Source of the DNA: Nitrosomonas sp. | GTDB lineage: Bacteria > Pseudomonadota > Gammaproteobacteria > Burkholderiales > Nitrosomonadaceae | DNA length: 64,000 nucleotides | NCBI RefSeq assembly: GCF_019752415.1 | Contig: NZ_JAIEME010000010.1 | Location: forward strand, 18,461-82,460 | Direction: 5' to 3' | Shown: piece by piece, positions 11,127 to 20,406 of the stretch | Numbering within the stretch: the stretch's first letter is position 1 | Layout: the number at the start of each line of letters is the position of its first letter | The notes under the pieces: model-generated | The model's database searches: none | Told to the model about the DNA's origin: nothing | Seen by the model: only the letters and a program-made list of their open reading frames with translations | Translations under genes and position numbers: made by a program

Positions 11127-12853
11127 CCTTCTTCATCCATCTCGGGTGTTGCCGTAAAGGTAATCACATTATTGGCGGGCGCATCGGGTGGAATATTCAT
11201 AATGCGTAATGCGCCGGACATTATCTTGTTGAAGACAGGCGCAGCCACAGCACCTCCAAAATATTTTCCTGCGGAGGGCTCATCAATCATCACCGCGATG
11301 ATTAAGCGTGGATTTGATGCAGGCGCATAGCCCACAAAAGTTGAAATATAGCGTTTATTGGCATACTGACCATCGATCAGTTTATGTGCCGTTCCCGTTT
11401 TACCGGCGACGCGGTAGCCACTAATTTGCGCCAATGGTGCTGTGCCGCCGGGCTTGGTTGCCATCTCCAACATATTGCTCATTGCCAATGCAGTATGACG
11501 TGAGATCACGCGTTGCCCCATGACGGGCATCGTTTGCTTCAACAATGAGATTGGTTTTAATTCGCCGCCGCTGGTAAAGATTGTATAGGCGCGCGCTAAT
11601 TGCATCAGACTGGTTGAAATGCCGTGTCCATATGACATAGTGGCTTGTTCAATCGTGCGCCATTTATTATAGGGTCGCAGTATTCCGCTGGCTTCTCCGG
11701 GAAAACCTGAGTTCGTCAGCATGCCAAACCCGGAGCGATTAAACATCTCCCACATCGTTTGCGACTCAAGTGACAAAGCTATTTTTGCTGTCCCGACATT
11801 ACTCGACTGTTGGATTACCTCGGCAACTGTCAATTCTCCCTTATTATTGACATCGCGGATGGTTTTTCTGCCTACTTGCAGCGTTCCTGGTGATGTCTGC
11901 ATGACCGTATCCGCATTCACTTTTCCTACTTCCATCGCGATTGCTACAGTAAATGGTTTTAGCGTGGACCCAGGCTCGAAAGTATCAATCAGTGCACGAT
12001 TGCGAAGTCTTTCATTATTGATCGTTGATCTTCGGTTTGGGTTATAAGCCGGTAAATTGGTCAACGCCAGAATTTCTCCCGTCTGCGCATCCAGTACAAC
12101 AACGCTGCCAGCCTTGGCTTTATTGGCATTTACCGCGTCTTTTAGTTCGACATGCGCGCGATACTGAATTCTTCTATCGATTGACAAAACCAGATCTTGA
12201 CCCGGTTTGGGCGGGCGGATATTTTCAATATCTTCGATGATTCGCCCTTTGTTATCCTTGATAACACGACGGCTACCCAAAGCACCGGCAAGTGATTCCT
12301 GCCAACCGCGTTCGACACCTTCTTGACCTTCATCGTTAATATCAGTAAAACCCAGGACATGCGCGGCAAACTCACTTTCAGGATAGTATCGCTTGGATTC
12401 ACTGGTTAAAAAAATACCCGGAATCTTTAACTTCATGATCTTCTCGGCGGCATCCGGAACCACTTGCCGTTTTAGATAAACAAATCGGCTGTTTTCTCTT
12501 TTAATCCGGTGATCTATCTCGGCCACACTAATTTCAAGTAAACCGGCTAATTGTTTTAGCTGCTCGGGGGTGATCTTTACTACTTTCGGATCGGCATATA
12601 CCGATGCGATCGGTGAGCTGATCGCAAGGATTTGTCCATTCCGGTCTGTGATCATTCCCCGGTCTGCATTCATTTCTATAACCCGGCTATAGCGCAATTC
12701 TCCTTTTTGTTGCAAAAAATCATGGTGCATTCCCTGCAAGTAGGCTGCGCGCCCTGCCAAACTGACTAAACCCAGCACCAATAAAGTGAGCAATAGGAAT
12801 GAGCGCCATGCCGATAATTTGATTTGCGGTATCTCGGGTTTTATTTTTATCAT
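11123..12853 (-). CDS. ftsI: Septal peptidoglycan transpeptidase (PBP3, FtsI)
   Basis: FtsI is the class B penicillin-binding protein that cross-links septal peptidoglycan together with FtsW. One membrane anchor lies at about residues 18-38, then the pedestal domain and the transpeptidase domain. The catalytic SxxK is Ser296-Lys299 (GSTLKP), SxN is Ser350-Asn352 and KTG is 485-487. The length of 576 aa is normal. It overlaps ftsL by 4 nt and lies at the head of the Mur-ligase run. Confidence 0.97.
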   Translation of the reverse strand: MIKIKPEIPQIKLSAWRSFLLLTLLVLGLVSLAGRAAYLQGMHHDFLQQKGELRYSRVIEMNADRGMITDRNGQILAISSPIASVYADPKVVKITPEQLKQLAGLLEISVAEIDHRIKRENSRFVYLKRQVVPDAAEKIMKLKIPGIFLTSESKRYYPESEFAAHVLGFTDINDEGQEGVERGWQESLAGALGSRRVIKDNKGRIIEDIENIRPPKPGQDLVLSIDRRIQYRAHVELKDAVNANKAKAGSVVVLDAQTGEILALTNLPAYNPNRRSTINNERLRNRALIDTFEPGSTLKPFTVAIAMEVGKVNADTVMQTSPGTLQVGRKTIRDVNNKGELTVAEVIQQSSNVGTAKIALSLESQTMWEMFNRSGFGMLTNSGFPGEASGILRPYNKWRTIEQATMSYGHGISTSLMQLARAYTIFTSGGELKPISLLKQTMPVMGQRVISRHTALAMSNMLEMATKPGGTAPLAQISGYRVAGKTGTAHKLIDGQYANKRYISTFVGYAPASNPRLIIAVMIDEPSAGKYFGGAVAAPVFNKIMSGALRIMNIPPDAPANNVITFTATPEMDEEG

Positions 12854-13152
12854 GGTTCAATGCCTTTCGGAGTTAATCGTTCCTCTGCATTGCTGATCGA
12901 AACAATTTGTATACTGGAGGTTGCGGGCACTGTCATATTCAGATTCTCTTTCGCAATCTGCTCGATGCGTCCGTGCATGATTAATGTGCTTTGCTCCAGT
13001 TGCAATCTTCCCCATTCCACGTCCAGTTTTCGCTCTATTCCTTTTTCGTTCTCCAGTGCCATAAAAAGCTTGCGGGCTGTATGTTGCGAGGTCACTATGC
13101 CCAGTGCGCAAGCAATCACTACAAAAATAAAGAAAATGTTCAGTTTGAACAT
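12850..13152 (-). CDS. ftsL: Cell division protein FtsL
   Basis: This is a small bitopic protein of 100 residues with an N-terminal membrane segment (about 3-20, NIFFIFVVIACALGIV) followed by an amphipathic, coiled-coil-like stretch (ENEKGIERKLDVEWGRLQLEQ). That shape, together with the slot between rsmH and ftsI, identifies FtsL, which forms a periplasmic complex with FtsB and FtsQ. Sequence conservation in the family is low, so position carries much of the weight. It overlaps ftsI by 4 nt and starts 4 nt after rsmH ends. Confidence 0.9.
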   Translation of the reverse strand: MFKLNIFFIFVVIACALGIVTSQHTARKLFMALENEKGIERKLDVEWGRLQLEQSTLIMHGRIEQIAKENLNMTVPATSSIQIVSISNAEERLTPKGIEP

Positions 13153-13156
13153 CCGA

Positions 13157-14101
13157 TTATCCGTTTAATGTCATTCTTTCGGCCACTCGCATCACCGCAC
13201 TCCTTGCTCGCGCATTCTCTGCTACTTCCAGTTCGCCCGGATGAATTGCTTTGCCAATTAAGCGCAACGTCTGTTTGCTGAACCGTTGCAGCTCCTTCTC
13301 TCGTAACGGCACGCCGCGAGGAAGCTCGTCAGTACTGGCACCTGTCCGCATAAACTGTTTGACCATGCGATCTTCCAAAGAATGAAAACTGATCACCACT
13401 AACCTTCCCCCTGGATTCAACAATTCAACACATTGCGGCAAAACTAGCGACAGCTCCTCAAGCTCCTGATTGAGATAAATCCGTATCGCCTGAAAAGCAC
13501 GCGTCGCCGGATGCCGGAAATTTTCCCGTTGACGCTGGCGCGTGCGAACGACCGCTGCGATGATCTCGGCAAGTTGTAATGTGGTAACAATAGGCTGCCG
13601 CGTTCTTGCCATAATAACCGCTCTTGCAATCTGCCTAGCAAACCGTTCTTCGCCATATTCTTTTATCACCCATTCCAGTTGATCTTCCGTAACCGCCGCC
13701 AGCCACTCTGCCGCAGTCTGCCCGCTACTTGTATCCATACGCATATCCAGCGGACCTGCAGAACGAAAGCTGAATCCCCGCGAAATTTCTTCCAACTGCG
13801 GTGAGGACACCCCCAAATCCAACAGCACGCCATCAATTTTTGTGATACTCATTTCCTGCAAAATCTGCCGTATTCCGGAAAAACTGCTATGCCGGATACA
13901 AAATCGCTTGTCGGCAATCGCCTCACCTGATTTAACTGCAGCAGGATCTCTATCCAAGGCGATTAACCGGCCATGCTCACCCAGCCGCGACAGTATCAAG
14001 CGGCTATGTCCGCCACGTCCAAACGTTGCATCCACATAGACACCATCCGGTTTTATCGCCAATGCATCAACCGCTTCCTGCAACAACACCGCAATATGCA
14101 T
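13157..14101 (-). CDS. rsmH: 16S rRNA m4C1402 methyltransferase
   Basis: RsmH (MraW) methylates N4 of C1402 in 16S rRNA using SAM. The frame is 314 aa, with HIAVLLQEAVDAL at the start, motif I YVDATFGRGGHSRLIL (about residues 22-37), GVLLDLGVSSPQLEE, a helical insert, and RLVVISFHSLEDRMVKQF near the C-terminus. It starts 20 nt downstream of mraZ, the conserved second position of dcw operons. Confidence 0.97.
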   Translation of the reverse strand: MHIAVLLQEAVDALAIKPDGVYVDATFGRGGHSRLILSRLGEHGRLIALDRDPAAVKSGEAIADKRFCIRHSSFSGIRQILQEMSITKIDGVLLDLGVSSPQLEEISRGFSFRSAGPLDMRMDTSSGQTAAEWLAAVTEDQLEWVIKEYGEERFARQIARAVIMARTRQPIVTTLQLAEIIAAVVRTRQRQRENFRHPATRAFQAIRIYLNQELEELSLVLPQCVELLNPGGRLVVISFHSLEDRMVKQFMRTGASTDELPRGVPLREKELQRFSKQTLRLIGKAIHPGELEVAENARARSAVMRVAERMTLNG

Positions 14102-14121
14102 CTGCCCGTTTTACCGTTTTA

Positions 14122-14568
14122 TCACAGCGAAAAGCCATCCAGCTCAGGCGGCATATCGCCATCCTTGAAAGCCAGTGCATTTTCTATCTGTAAATTCCAT
14201 TGCGTTTCATCCCACAATTCAAATTTTGTGCCTTGACCAACCAAAACCACATCTTTGGACAAACCAGCAAACTGACGCAGCGGTGGCGACACCAGAATAC
14301 GACCGGCAGCATCCATCTCGACATCACAGGCATTACCTACCAGCAACCTCTGCAAGTTGCGGGTTTTGGATTCAAAACTGGAAAGATTATTGAGTTTTTG
14401 TTCTATCGGTTCCCAGGCTGGCTGAGGATAAATCAACAAACACTTTGAAGGATCAACAGTGACTATCAAGTGTCCTGTGCAGGAAGACATCAGTTCGCCA
14501 CGGTATCTTGCGGGTATCGCAAGCCTACCTTTCGCATCCAGACTGAGCTGCGTGATGCCACGGAACAT
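14122..14568 (-). CDS. mraZ: Transcriptional regulator MraZ
   Basis: MraZ is an AbrB-like oligomeric DNA-binding protein that represses the mra/dcw operon. The 148-aa product starts MFRGITQLSLDAKGRLAIPARYR, a textbook SpoVT-AbrB module, and the second module reads VEMDAAGRILVSPPLRQFAG. I chose the ATG at 14566-14568 rather than the longer frame to 14631, because AAAGGAGA sits just upstream and the longer version would run through the operator boxes. It is first in the operon and lies just below its own predicted operator. Confidence 0.97.
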   Translation of the reverse strand: MFRGITQLSLDAKGRLAIPARYRGELMSSCTGHLIVTVDPSKCLLIYPQPAWEPIEQKLNNLSSFESKTRNLQRLLVGNACDVEMDAAGRILVSPPLRQFAGLSKDVVLVGQGTKFELWDETQWNLQIENALAFKDGDMPPELDGFSL

Positions 14569-14603
14569 GCTGTCTCCTTTTATTAAGGGAAAATTAATCG
14601 AGG

Positions 14604-14641
14604 CCCACCAAATTTTCCCACATTCTCCCACCAGATCCCAC
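14604..14641 (-). promoter_or_regulatory. MraZ operator: four GTGGG boxes
   Basis: On the minus strand GTGGG occurs at 14637-14641, 14627-14631 and 14617-14621, exactly one helical turn (10 bp) apart, and a fourth copy lies at 14604-14608 at 13 bp spacing. MraZ is known to bind direct repeats of this kind ahead of mraZ. The boxes lie between the predicted -10 and the mraZ start, as expected for autorepression. The fourth, off-phase copy may be chance or an extra contact. Confidence 0.85.
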
Positions 14642-14668
14642 TTTAATCAAAAAACAGACGATAGTCAA
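14640..14668 (-). promoter_or_regulatory. Predicted sigma-70 promoter of the dcw operon
   Basis: The minus strand reads TTGACT (14663-14668), a 17-nt spacer, then TAAAGT (14640-14645). The -35 is near consensus and the -10 is moderate. The -10 abuts the first MraZ box, so bound MraZ would block polymerase. The transcription start is inferred only. Confidence 0.6.
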
Positions 14669-14885
14669 GCAAGAATTGGGAAGTTTATAGTTATATGACA
14701 AAGACTTAATGACAAAGCCGATTGCAATCCAATAAGCAATAAAATGTTCAAATAAATAAGAGAGATAGAAGAAATACTCAATGTGAATTGTTAGTTCTAT
14801 TTTGAGAATGACTCCGAACAAGCTTGTTTTACCGCTGGAAAAATCGCACACTCTCCGCGTTCAACAATCCCACTTCAGCAGAGTT

Positions 14886-15503
14886 ATGACACCGTTATAC
14901 TGGACACAAGCGATACAGGAACTGGCTGCATGCGATACAGTCATGCAGCAGTTAATCCGGCAATTTGAAGACGCCACGCTCACTTCACGGGGCTGTGCTT
15001 TCACCACCCTGGCGCGTTCCATCGTCGGGCAGCAGATTTCCGTCAAAGCTGCCGAAAGCGTTTGGCAAAAAGTAATCCGCACCATTCCGGACATGACACC
15101 GCACACGATTGCTACAGCAGAACAGGATTTATTGCGAACCTGCGGATTATCCGCACGAAAAATAACCTACCTGCAGGATTTGTCGCGGCATTTCACCGAA
15201 GGGAGTTTGAATGAAACTACATGGACTGATAGGGATGACGAAACCATCATCAAACAACTGACCGAAGTGAAAGGAATAGGGCGCTGGACCGCGGAAATGT
15301 TCCTGATTTTTCACCTGCAGCGCCCGGATGTCCTGCCGCTGGACGATATCGGATTACAACGCGCGATCAGTCAACACTATTTTGACAAGCAATCGGTAGA
15401 CAAAAAAACTATGCTCGAACTCGCTAAACCTTGGCAGCCCTGGCGCTCGGTCGCGACGTGGTATTTATGGCGTAGTTTGGATCCGCTGCCGGTGGCCTAC
15501 TAA
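14886..15503 (+). CDS. DNA-3-methyladenine glycosylase II (AlkA type, HhH-GPD)
   Basis: This is a base-excision repair enzyme of the HhH-GPD superfamily, 205 aa from the chosen start. It shows FTTLARSIVGQQISVKAAESVW, the helix-hairpin-helix LTEVKGIGRWTAEMFLIF, and the catalytic-Asp segment DVLPLDDIGLQRA. It probably removes alkylated purines. The open frame reaches back to 14802, but MTPLYWTQAIQELA is where family similarity begins and no upstream start has a good ribosome site. It is transcribed divergently from the dcw operon. The iron-sulfur cysteines of MutY/Nth are absent, which argues for AlkA. Confidence 0.88.
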   Translation: MTPLYWTQAIQELAACDTVMQQLIRQFEDATLTSRGCAFTTLARSIVGQQISVKAAESVWQKVIRTIPDMTPHTIATAEQDLLRTCGLSARKITYLQDLSRHFTEGSLNETTWTDRDDETIIKQLTEVKGIGRWTAEMFLIFHLQRPDVLPLDDIGLQRAISQHYFDKQSVDKKTMLELAKPWQPWRSVATWYLWRSLDPLPVAY

Positions 15504-15521
15504 GCTGCTAACTTATTTAGA

Positions 15522-16496
15522 TCAAGCTCGGATTGGAATACCCGAGACAACAACACGATTCTCTGCATCATCAATTCCAATTTTTTTGAGAGCATGAACA
15601 AATGCATTGAACTGAACTAAAGGATACTCAGAGGGACCGATAATAAGACGATCGAAAATATTACAGAAATCTATATCCTCGATACCAACCACATTTTTAT
15701 TTAAAGGCAGTTTGTGAACGATTTGTGGAACACTACCAATTACTACAATTTCTTGTTCTACAAGAGTTGATGGCCATAGTTTTGGGGAATAAAAAATCCT
15801 CCATTCGCGCTCCTCTTGAAACCCTTGATGTTTAAGACACATTACATTAACCAAGAGCATAGTGAATATATGATCGCTTAGTTCATCGGGATCAATCGAT
15901 CTCAAGAACATTTGATTCTCTTCGATTCTTTCAATAATGGTATTAATTTCGCTATGTAAATCATCTTTCTCAAGATAGGACACCGGATTAAAACCAATTA
16001 CTAAGTCATCAGGCAAATCCATATTCTTTGGGACTCTAAAAACAATGGCTACGCGCGTTGAGTTTCCTCCAAATGCCCTCCACATCGATAATCTACCATG
16101 CTCATCTTCTTTTTCATCATGTTCAGATACCGATGCAATATACGTTTCCAGCCGAATATTAGGACGCCATTGACTAAATTCTTTAAAAACCTTCTCGGCA
16201 ATACCTGGTGAGCAAGAATCTAGCGCCTCTGAGAATTTATCTTGATTAAATTTTTCTCGAAAAAATGAATTCAGCAGCTCAAATCCATGATTTACCTCTC
16301 GATAGTCTGACATGCACATTGTGTTACGCATCCATAAACGCTTGGTATTAATAATTTTTAGCGCAGATTCTGACGATGTGTAATGTACAAATCTTGCATG
16401 ATTGTTTTCGCTGTAGAAACTTTTTTTACACTTACTAGCGGTGGGTAATAAGATGCTCTCAATCTTGTGCGCGTATTCAAGTTCTTGTGTAGTCAT
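15522..16496 (-). CDS. DUF2971 domain protein
   Basis: This protein of 324 residues has the DUF2971 pattern: FVHYTSSESALKIINTKRLW (about residues 36-55), MSDYREVNHGFELL shortly after, a central RLSMWRAFGG segment, and EEREWRIFYSP near the C-terminus. The biochemical function of this family is not known to me. It is more AT-rich than the repair gene before it or the desulfurase-like gene after it, stands alone on its strand, and has a 411-bp AT-rich upstream region. These are signs of an acquired gene. It converges with the AlkA-type gene with only 18 bp between stops. Confidence 0.75.
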   Translation of the reverse strand: MTTQELEYAHKIESILLPTASKCKKSFYSENNHARFVHYTSSESALKIINTKRLWMRNTMCMSDYREVNHGFELLNSFFREKFNQDKFSEALDSCSPGIAEKVFKEFSQWRPNIRLETYIASVSEHDEKEDEHGRLSMWRAFGGNSTRVAIVFRVPKNMDLPDDLVIGFNPVSYLEKDDLHSEINTIIERIEENQMFLRSIDPDELSDHIFTMLLVNVMCLKHQGFQEEREWRIFYSPKLWPSTLVEQEIVVIGSVPQIVHKLPLNKNVVGIEDIDFCNIFDRLIIGPSEYPLVQFNAFVHALKKIGIDDAENRVVVSGIPIRA

Positions 16497-16907
16497 GGTT
16501 AAAGATTCTTATCAAAAGTTATGCAGGATTGTTTAGTAACACAGTAACCAATCTTATATTCGCTATTCTATTTCTACTATCTTGTTAACATCGTGCTCCA
16601 GGATTGTAAACTCAGGAGTGGCAAGAATTTTAGATAAGTGACTTTTGTTGTTAATTTATGCAATTGTAACTAGCTCTGTGGAAGAACAAGCATAGTTTTT
16701 CCCAGTTTTAAGAAGCTGAGCTAAAATTATGGCGCGAAAAATTAAGTCAATACATACTGTTTATACGATTAGATTAGTAATCTTAAAATTAGAGATTCTA
16801 AGTTTAGGTTTTTACAAGACTTCTCCAAGATCCTAAACATTTACCCACATGAAAATTCTCATTAAGTATTATCATTCGATCTTCTTTCGTTTGATTTCTC
16901 AAAATTA
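16497..16907. other. AT-rich intergenic region without a recognisable gene
   Basis: This stretch of 411 bp separates two divergently transcribed genes, so it must hold both promoters. I see no credible ORF or RNA. A 13-bp odd palindrome AGATTAGTAATCT lies at 16771-16783 and could be a regulator site, though AT-rich palindromes of this size arise by chance. Base composition resembles the DUF2971 gene, not the GC-richer operon that follows. Confidence 0.5.
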
Positions 16908-18065
16908 ATGAAACCAACCTATTTCGACCACAACGCCACCACCTGCGTCGATGATGCCGTGCTGGATGCCATGCTGCCGTACTTCCAGCAGGAATTCGGC
17001 AATGCGTCCAGCCGCCATGGTTATGGCATTACCGCCCGGCGTGCGATTGATAAAGCGCGTAAGCAGGTAGCGGATGCGGTGGGAGTGCAGCCGGTGCAGG
17101 TGATTTTTACTAGCGGCGGTTCGGAAGCCAATAACTTGTTTATTCGCGGTGCGGCGGATAGTTTGAAACCGGGGAATCTTTTCATTAGCGCGATTGAACA
17201 TCCTTGTGTGTTGAAACCGGCGCAAGCGCTGGCGCGTCGTAGTTGTGATGCGTGGAGTGTGCATCAATTAGCAGTGAATCCATCGGGGCAGGTTGACTGG
17301 GATGCTGCTGGCAGCGCCATGCGTGAACACAAACCGGGATTGGTTTCTGTGATGCTGGCGAATAATGAAACCGGTGTCATTCAAGATGTCGCGGGTATTG
17401 CTGAGCTGGCGCGAGTGCAGGGCGCTACCGTGCATACCGACGCGATTCAGGGATTGGGAAAAATCCCGGTGGATTTTGCTGCGCTGAAAGTGCATGCGAT
17501 GACGTTGTCCGCGCACAAGATTTATGGCCCCAAAGGCGCGGCGGCTTTGATTGTCGACAAACGGTTGTTATTAAAACCGCTGATTTATGGCGGCGGGCAT
17601 GAAAACGGGTTGCGTTCCGGCACTGAGAATGTGCCCGCGATTGTGGGTTTTGGTGTTGCCTGCGAATTAGCCCGTTCCCGCTTGGCAGAAACCGCACAGC
17701 CTATTTCTCAACTGCGGGATGATCTGGAAAAAGGGCTGGTTGCCATGGGCGCGGTGATTTTTGGCGCCGGGGCTGCGCGCATCCCGAACACGTGTTATTT
17801 TGCGTTGCCGGATATCGAAGGCGACACGTTGGTGGTTAAGCTGGATAAAGCCGGTTTTGCTGTTGCCGCCGGGGCTGCCTGTTCCAGCGTCAATCCAGGG
17901 CAAAGTCATGTATTGAGCGCGATGCAGGTTGATCCGATGCTCGCGCGCTGTGCGGTGCGCATCAGCTTGGGAAGCCGCAACACACGTGAGCAAGTCGAGG
18001 ATTTTCTGCGCGCAATCCAACGCATTGTTGAAGAATTGCGGCAGATCAGCAGTCTTTCCAGCTAA
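16908..18065 (+). CDS. Cysteine desulfurase-like PLP enzyme (class V aminotransferase fold)
   Basis: The frame of 385 aa follows NifS/IscS throughout: YFDHNATT at the start, FTSGGSEANN (about 68-77), HTDAIQGLGK, the PLP lysine in SAHKIYG (Lys204), RSGTENV, and the catalytic-cysteine loop AACSS (Cys325). The expected reaction is removal of sulfur from L-cysteine as a persulfide. No Fe-S scaffold gene accompanies it. Instead it heads a run with a nucleotidyltransferase, a HIT protein and a desaturase, so it may be a specialised paralog supplying sulfur, or acting as a lyase, in another pathway. Confidence 0.85.
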   Translation: MKPTYFDHNATTCVDDAVLDAMLPYFQQEFGNASSRHGYGITARRAIDKARKQVADAVGVQPVQVIFTSGGSEANNLFIRGAADSLKPGNLFISAIEHPCVLKPAQALARRSCDAWSVHQLAVNPSGQVDWDAAGSAMREHKPGLVSVMLANNETGVIQDVAGIAELARVQGATVHTDAIQGLGKIPVDFAALKVHAMTLSAHKIYGPKGAAALIVDKRLLLKPLIYGGGHENGLRSGTENVPAIVGFGVACELARSRLAETAQPISQLRDDLEKGLVAMGAVIFGAGAARIPNTCYFALPDIEGDTLVVKLDKAGFAVAAGAACSSVNPGQSHVLSAMQVDPMLARCAVRISLGSRNTREQVEDFLRAIQRIVEELRQISSLSS

Positions 18066-18088
18066 AGTGCCCTATAATCAATCCATCT

Positions 18089-18871
18089 ATGACGAATAAT
18101 CCAATCACACGACCGGACAGACACACCAAGGCCATCATCCTCAGCGCAGGGCAGGGGCGGCGGTTGCTGCCGCTGACCGAAAGCACGCCCAAGTGCCTGT
18201 TGCTTGTTGCCGATAAGCCTGTGCTGGCGTGGCAGATTGATGCGTTGCTGGCGGTGGGCATTGAAGAAATCACGATTGTCGCGGGTTTTCAGGTGGGTAT
18301 GATCGAAACGCTGTTACAACAGCGTTATGCGAATCACCCCAAGATTAAAATATTGTTCAATCCGTTTTTTGAAGTGGCGGATAATCTCGCCAGTTGCTGG
18401 ATTGCGCGTGGTGTGATGACGGGCGATTTTCTGATACTCAATGGGGATACCGTGATCGAAGCCGCGCTCATCGCGCAGGTCTTGAATTCAAAACTGGCGC
18501 CCATTACACTCAGCGTGGATTATAAAAACGCTTACGATGCCGACGATATGAAAGTGCAATTGGATTCGGATGGGTGGGTGAAACAGGTCAGCAAAATAAT
18601 TCCCCCGCATCAGGTGAATGCAGAATCCATTGGTCTGATTTACTTTCGCGAACAGGGTCCAGAGCGCTTCAGTCAAGCCGTCGAATCGGCATTGCGCCAT
18701 CCGGCAGAATTGAAATCATGGTATTTGTCGATTATTGATGCATTGGCCAAGCAGCATCTGGTGAATTCCTGTTCCGTCAAGGGCTATCGCTGGTGTGAAA
18801 TCGATTTCATAGAGGATTTGGCGAAAGCCGGTATCCTTTTTGATGAAAACCCATCAGGAATAAACCCGTGA
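18089..18871 (+). CDS. LicC-like sugar/choline-phosphate nucleotidyltransferase
   Basis: A 260-aa NTP-transferase fold: the N-terminal signature AIILSAGQGRRLLPLTESTPKCLL (about residues 14-37) carries the G-x-G-x-R loop and catalytic Lys. NPFFEVADNLASCWIAR, FLILNGDTV and YDADDMKV follow, then NAESIGLIYF and WCEIDFIEDLAKA. This ordered set resembles LicC-type phosphocholine cytidylyltransferases more than hexose-1-phosphate enzymes. The true substrate is unknown. It starts 23 nt after the desulfurase-like gene and overlaps the HIT gene by 4 nt. Confidence 0.75.
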   Translation: MTNNPITRPDRHTKAIILSAGQGRRLLPLTESTPKCLLLVADKPVLAWQIDALLAVGIEEITIVAGFQVGMIETLLQQRYANHPKIKILFNPFFEVADNLASCWIARGVMTGDFLILNGDTVIEAALIAQVLNSKLAPITLSVDYKNAYDADDMKVQLDSDGWVKQVSKIIPPHQVNAESIGLIYFREQGPERFSQAVESALRHPAELKSWYLSIIDALAKQHLVNSCSVKGYRWCEIDFIEDLAKAGILFDENPSGINP

Positions 18872-19317
18872 CATCAGAATCCGCAAGCCTGAATGCCACC
18901 ATGCGCAAATTTGGCGCGCCGCAAACGATTATCCGGCAATATCAATACTGGTCGGTGATGCTACGCCCGGCGCAGGCGACGCTCGGTGCGCTGGTTTTAG
19001 CCGCGCATGAACCTGCTGAAGCCTTTTCACAACTCAGTCCAGCGAGTTTTACGGAACTCCATACCATCACCGGGCATATTGAATCCGCGCTGACTAAAGC
19101 GTTTCAATATGACAAAATCAACTATCTGATGCTGATGATGGTCGATCCGGATGTGCATTTTCACGTTATTCCGCGTTATGCCCAGCCCAGGCAGTTTGCG
19201 GATAGGGAATTTATCGATGCAGGTTGGCCGGCCATGCCGAACTTGGGGCAAATCAACAAAACCGATGCGGCGATCAATCAGCGCATTATGAATTACATTC
19301 AATCCTGCTGGTCTTAA
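18868..19317 (+). CDS. HIT-family protein
   Basis: The 149-aa product begins at a GTG that overlaps the previous stop (GTGA). The histidine-triad motif is VHFHVIPRYAQP near residue 96, followed by a GWPAMPNLG tail. HIT proteins are nucleotide hydrolases or nucleotidyl transferases acting through a histidine. The partner gene upstream makes a nucleotidyl intermediate, so a paired role in nucleotide-activated chemistry is plausible but inferred. Confidence 0.8.
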   Translation: MTSESASLNATMRKFGAPQTIIRQYQYWSVMLRPAQATLGALVLAAHEPAEAFSQLSPASFTELHTITGHIESALTKAFQYDKINYLMLMMVDPDVHFHVIPRYAQPRQFADREFIDAGWPAMPNLGQINKTDAAINQRIMNYIQSCWS

Positions 19318-19339
19318 GTGAAACGATACGAGCCGCCAA

Positions 19340-20401
19340 GTGACTGAAGAAAAACCGCCTTACATCAAAGAATTTCCGCTCCGCGAAGCCCATCATTTGG
19401 TACGCGACCTGATGACGCCGATTCCGTGGATTTATTGGACTGATTTTCTGTTTCATATTACCTTGGGCTGGGCCGCTTTTTTCACCGCATTGTTGTCACC
19501 CGCGTTTTCTCTCTGGCAACTGGGCGGATTTGTGGTGGCGGTGCTGGCGTTGTACCGCTCGGCTGTTTTTGTGCACGAACTGGCGCATTTAAAGAAAGGC
19601 TCATTCAGGAACTTCCGCCTGGCCTGGAATATCCTCTGTGGCATTCCATTCTTGATCCCATCTTTTACCTACGACGGTGTGCATAATGATCACCATAAGC
19701 CGGATGTCTATGGCACCAGCGCGGATGGCGAATACCTTCCTTTCGCAACACGCAGACCCACGGAAATGGTTGCTTATGTCTTATTGTCCTTTTTATTGCC
19801 GGTCTTTCTGGTAGCACGATTCGTAGTGCTGACGCCCTTGTGTTACTTGATTCCACCATTACGCAAGATCGTCTGGGAACGCGCTTCGTCACTCACGATT
19901 GACCCTAATTACCGGCGCGCTGCTGACGCGATTCGCAATGATCTGAACTGGCACCAGCAGGAAATTGCGGCCTGTCTGCTTGGTGCGGCTATCATTACGC
20001 TGGTGGTGCTGGATGTACTACCTTATTCGCTGTTGGTACTCTGGTATCTGATTTCTGTAACCGTTTACTTCCTCAATTCACTGCGTACGCTGGCTGCCCA
20101 TGCCTATCGTAATCCCGGCGACCGCAAAATGACACTGGCTGAACAGTATCTGGATTCAATCAATATACCCGGCAATTTTCTGATTACGCCGCTCTGGGCA
20201 CCGGTCGGATTGCGTTACCATGCCACGCATCATCTATTCATGAGTATGCCCTATCATAATCTGGGCAAAGCGCAACGCCGCTTGGTCAATGGTTTGACCG
20301 ATAATTCGCAATACATTAAAACCATACGCAGCGGTTTATGGGATGCACTCAGGCGCATCTGGCATGAATCATCCGTATCGGATACCACCCAACGCCAATA
20401 A
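19340..20401 (+). CDS. Membrane fatty acid desaturase/hydroxylase
   Basis: The integral-membrane di-iron fold has 353 residues and three histidine boxes: HELAH (79-83), HNDHH (115-119) and HATHH (294-298). Hydrophobic stretches lie around 35-75, 145-175 and 210-250. It inserts double bonds or hydroxyls in acyl chains using O2. The start is GTG, 22 nt after the HIT gene. The substrate is not evident; its neighbours suggest modification of a specific lipid rather than bulk phospholipid. Confidence 0.85.
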   Translation: MTEEKPPYIKEFPLREAHHLVRDLMTPIPWIYWTDFLFHITLGWAAFFTALLSPAFSLWQLGGFVVAVLALYRSAVFVHELAHLKKGSFRNFRLAWNILCGIPFLIPSFTYDGVHNDHHKPDVYGTSADGEYLPFATRRPTEMVAYVLLSFLLPVFLVARFVVLTPLCYLIPPLRKIVWERASSLTIDPNYRRAADAIRNDLNWHQQEIAACLLGAAIITLVVLDVLPYSLLVLWYLISVTVYFLNSLRTLAAHAYRNPGDRKMTLAEQYLDSINIPGNFLITPLWAPVGLRYHATHHLFMSMPYHNLGKAQRRLVNGLTDNSQYIKTIRSGLWDALRRIWHESSVSDTTQRQ

Positions 20402-20406
20402 CCGTA

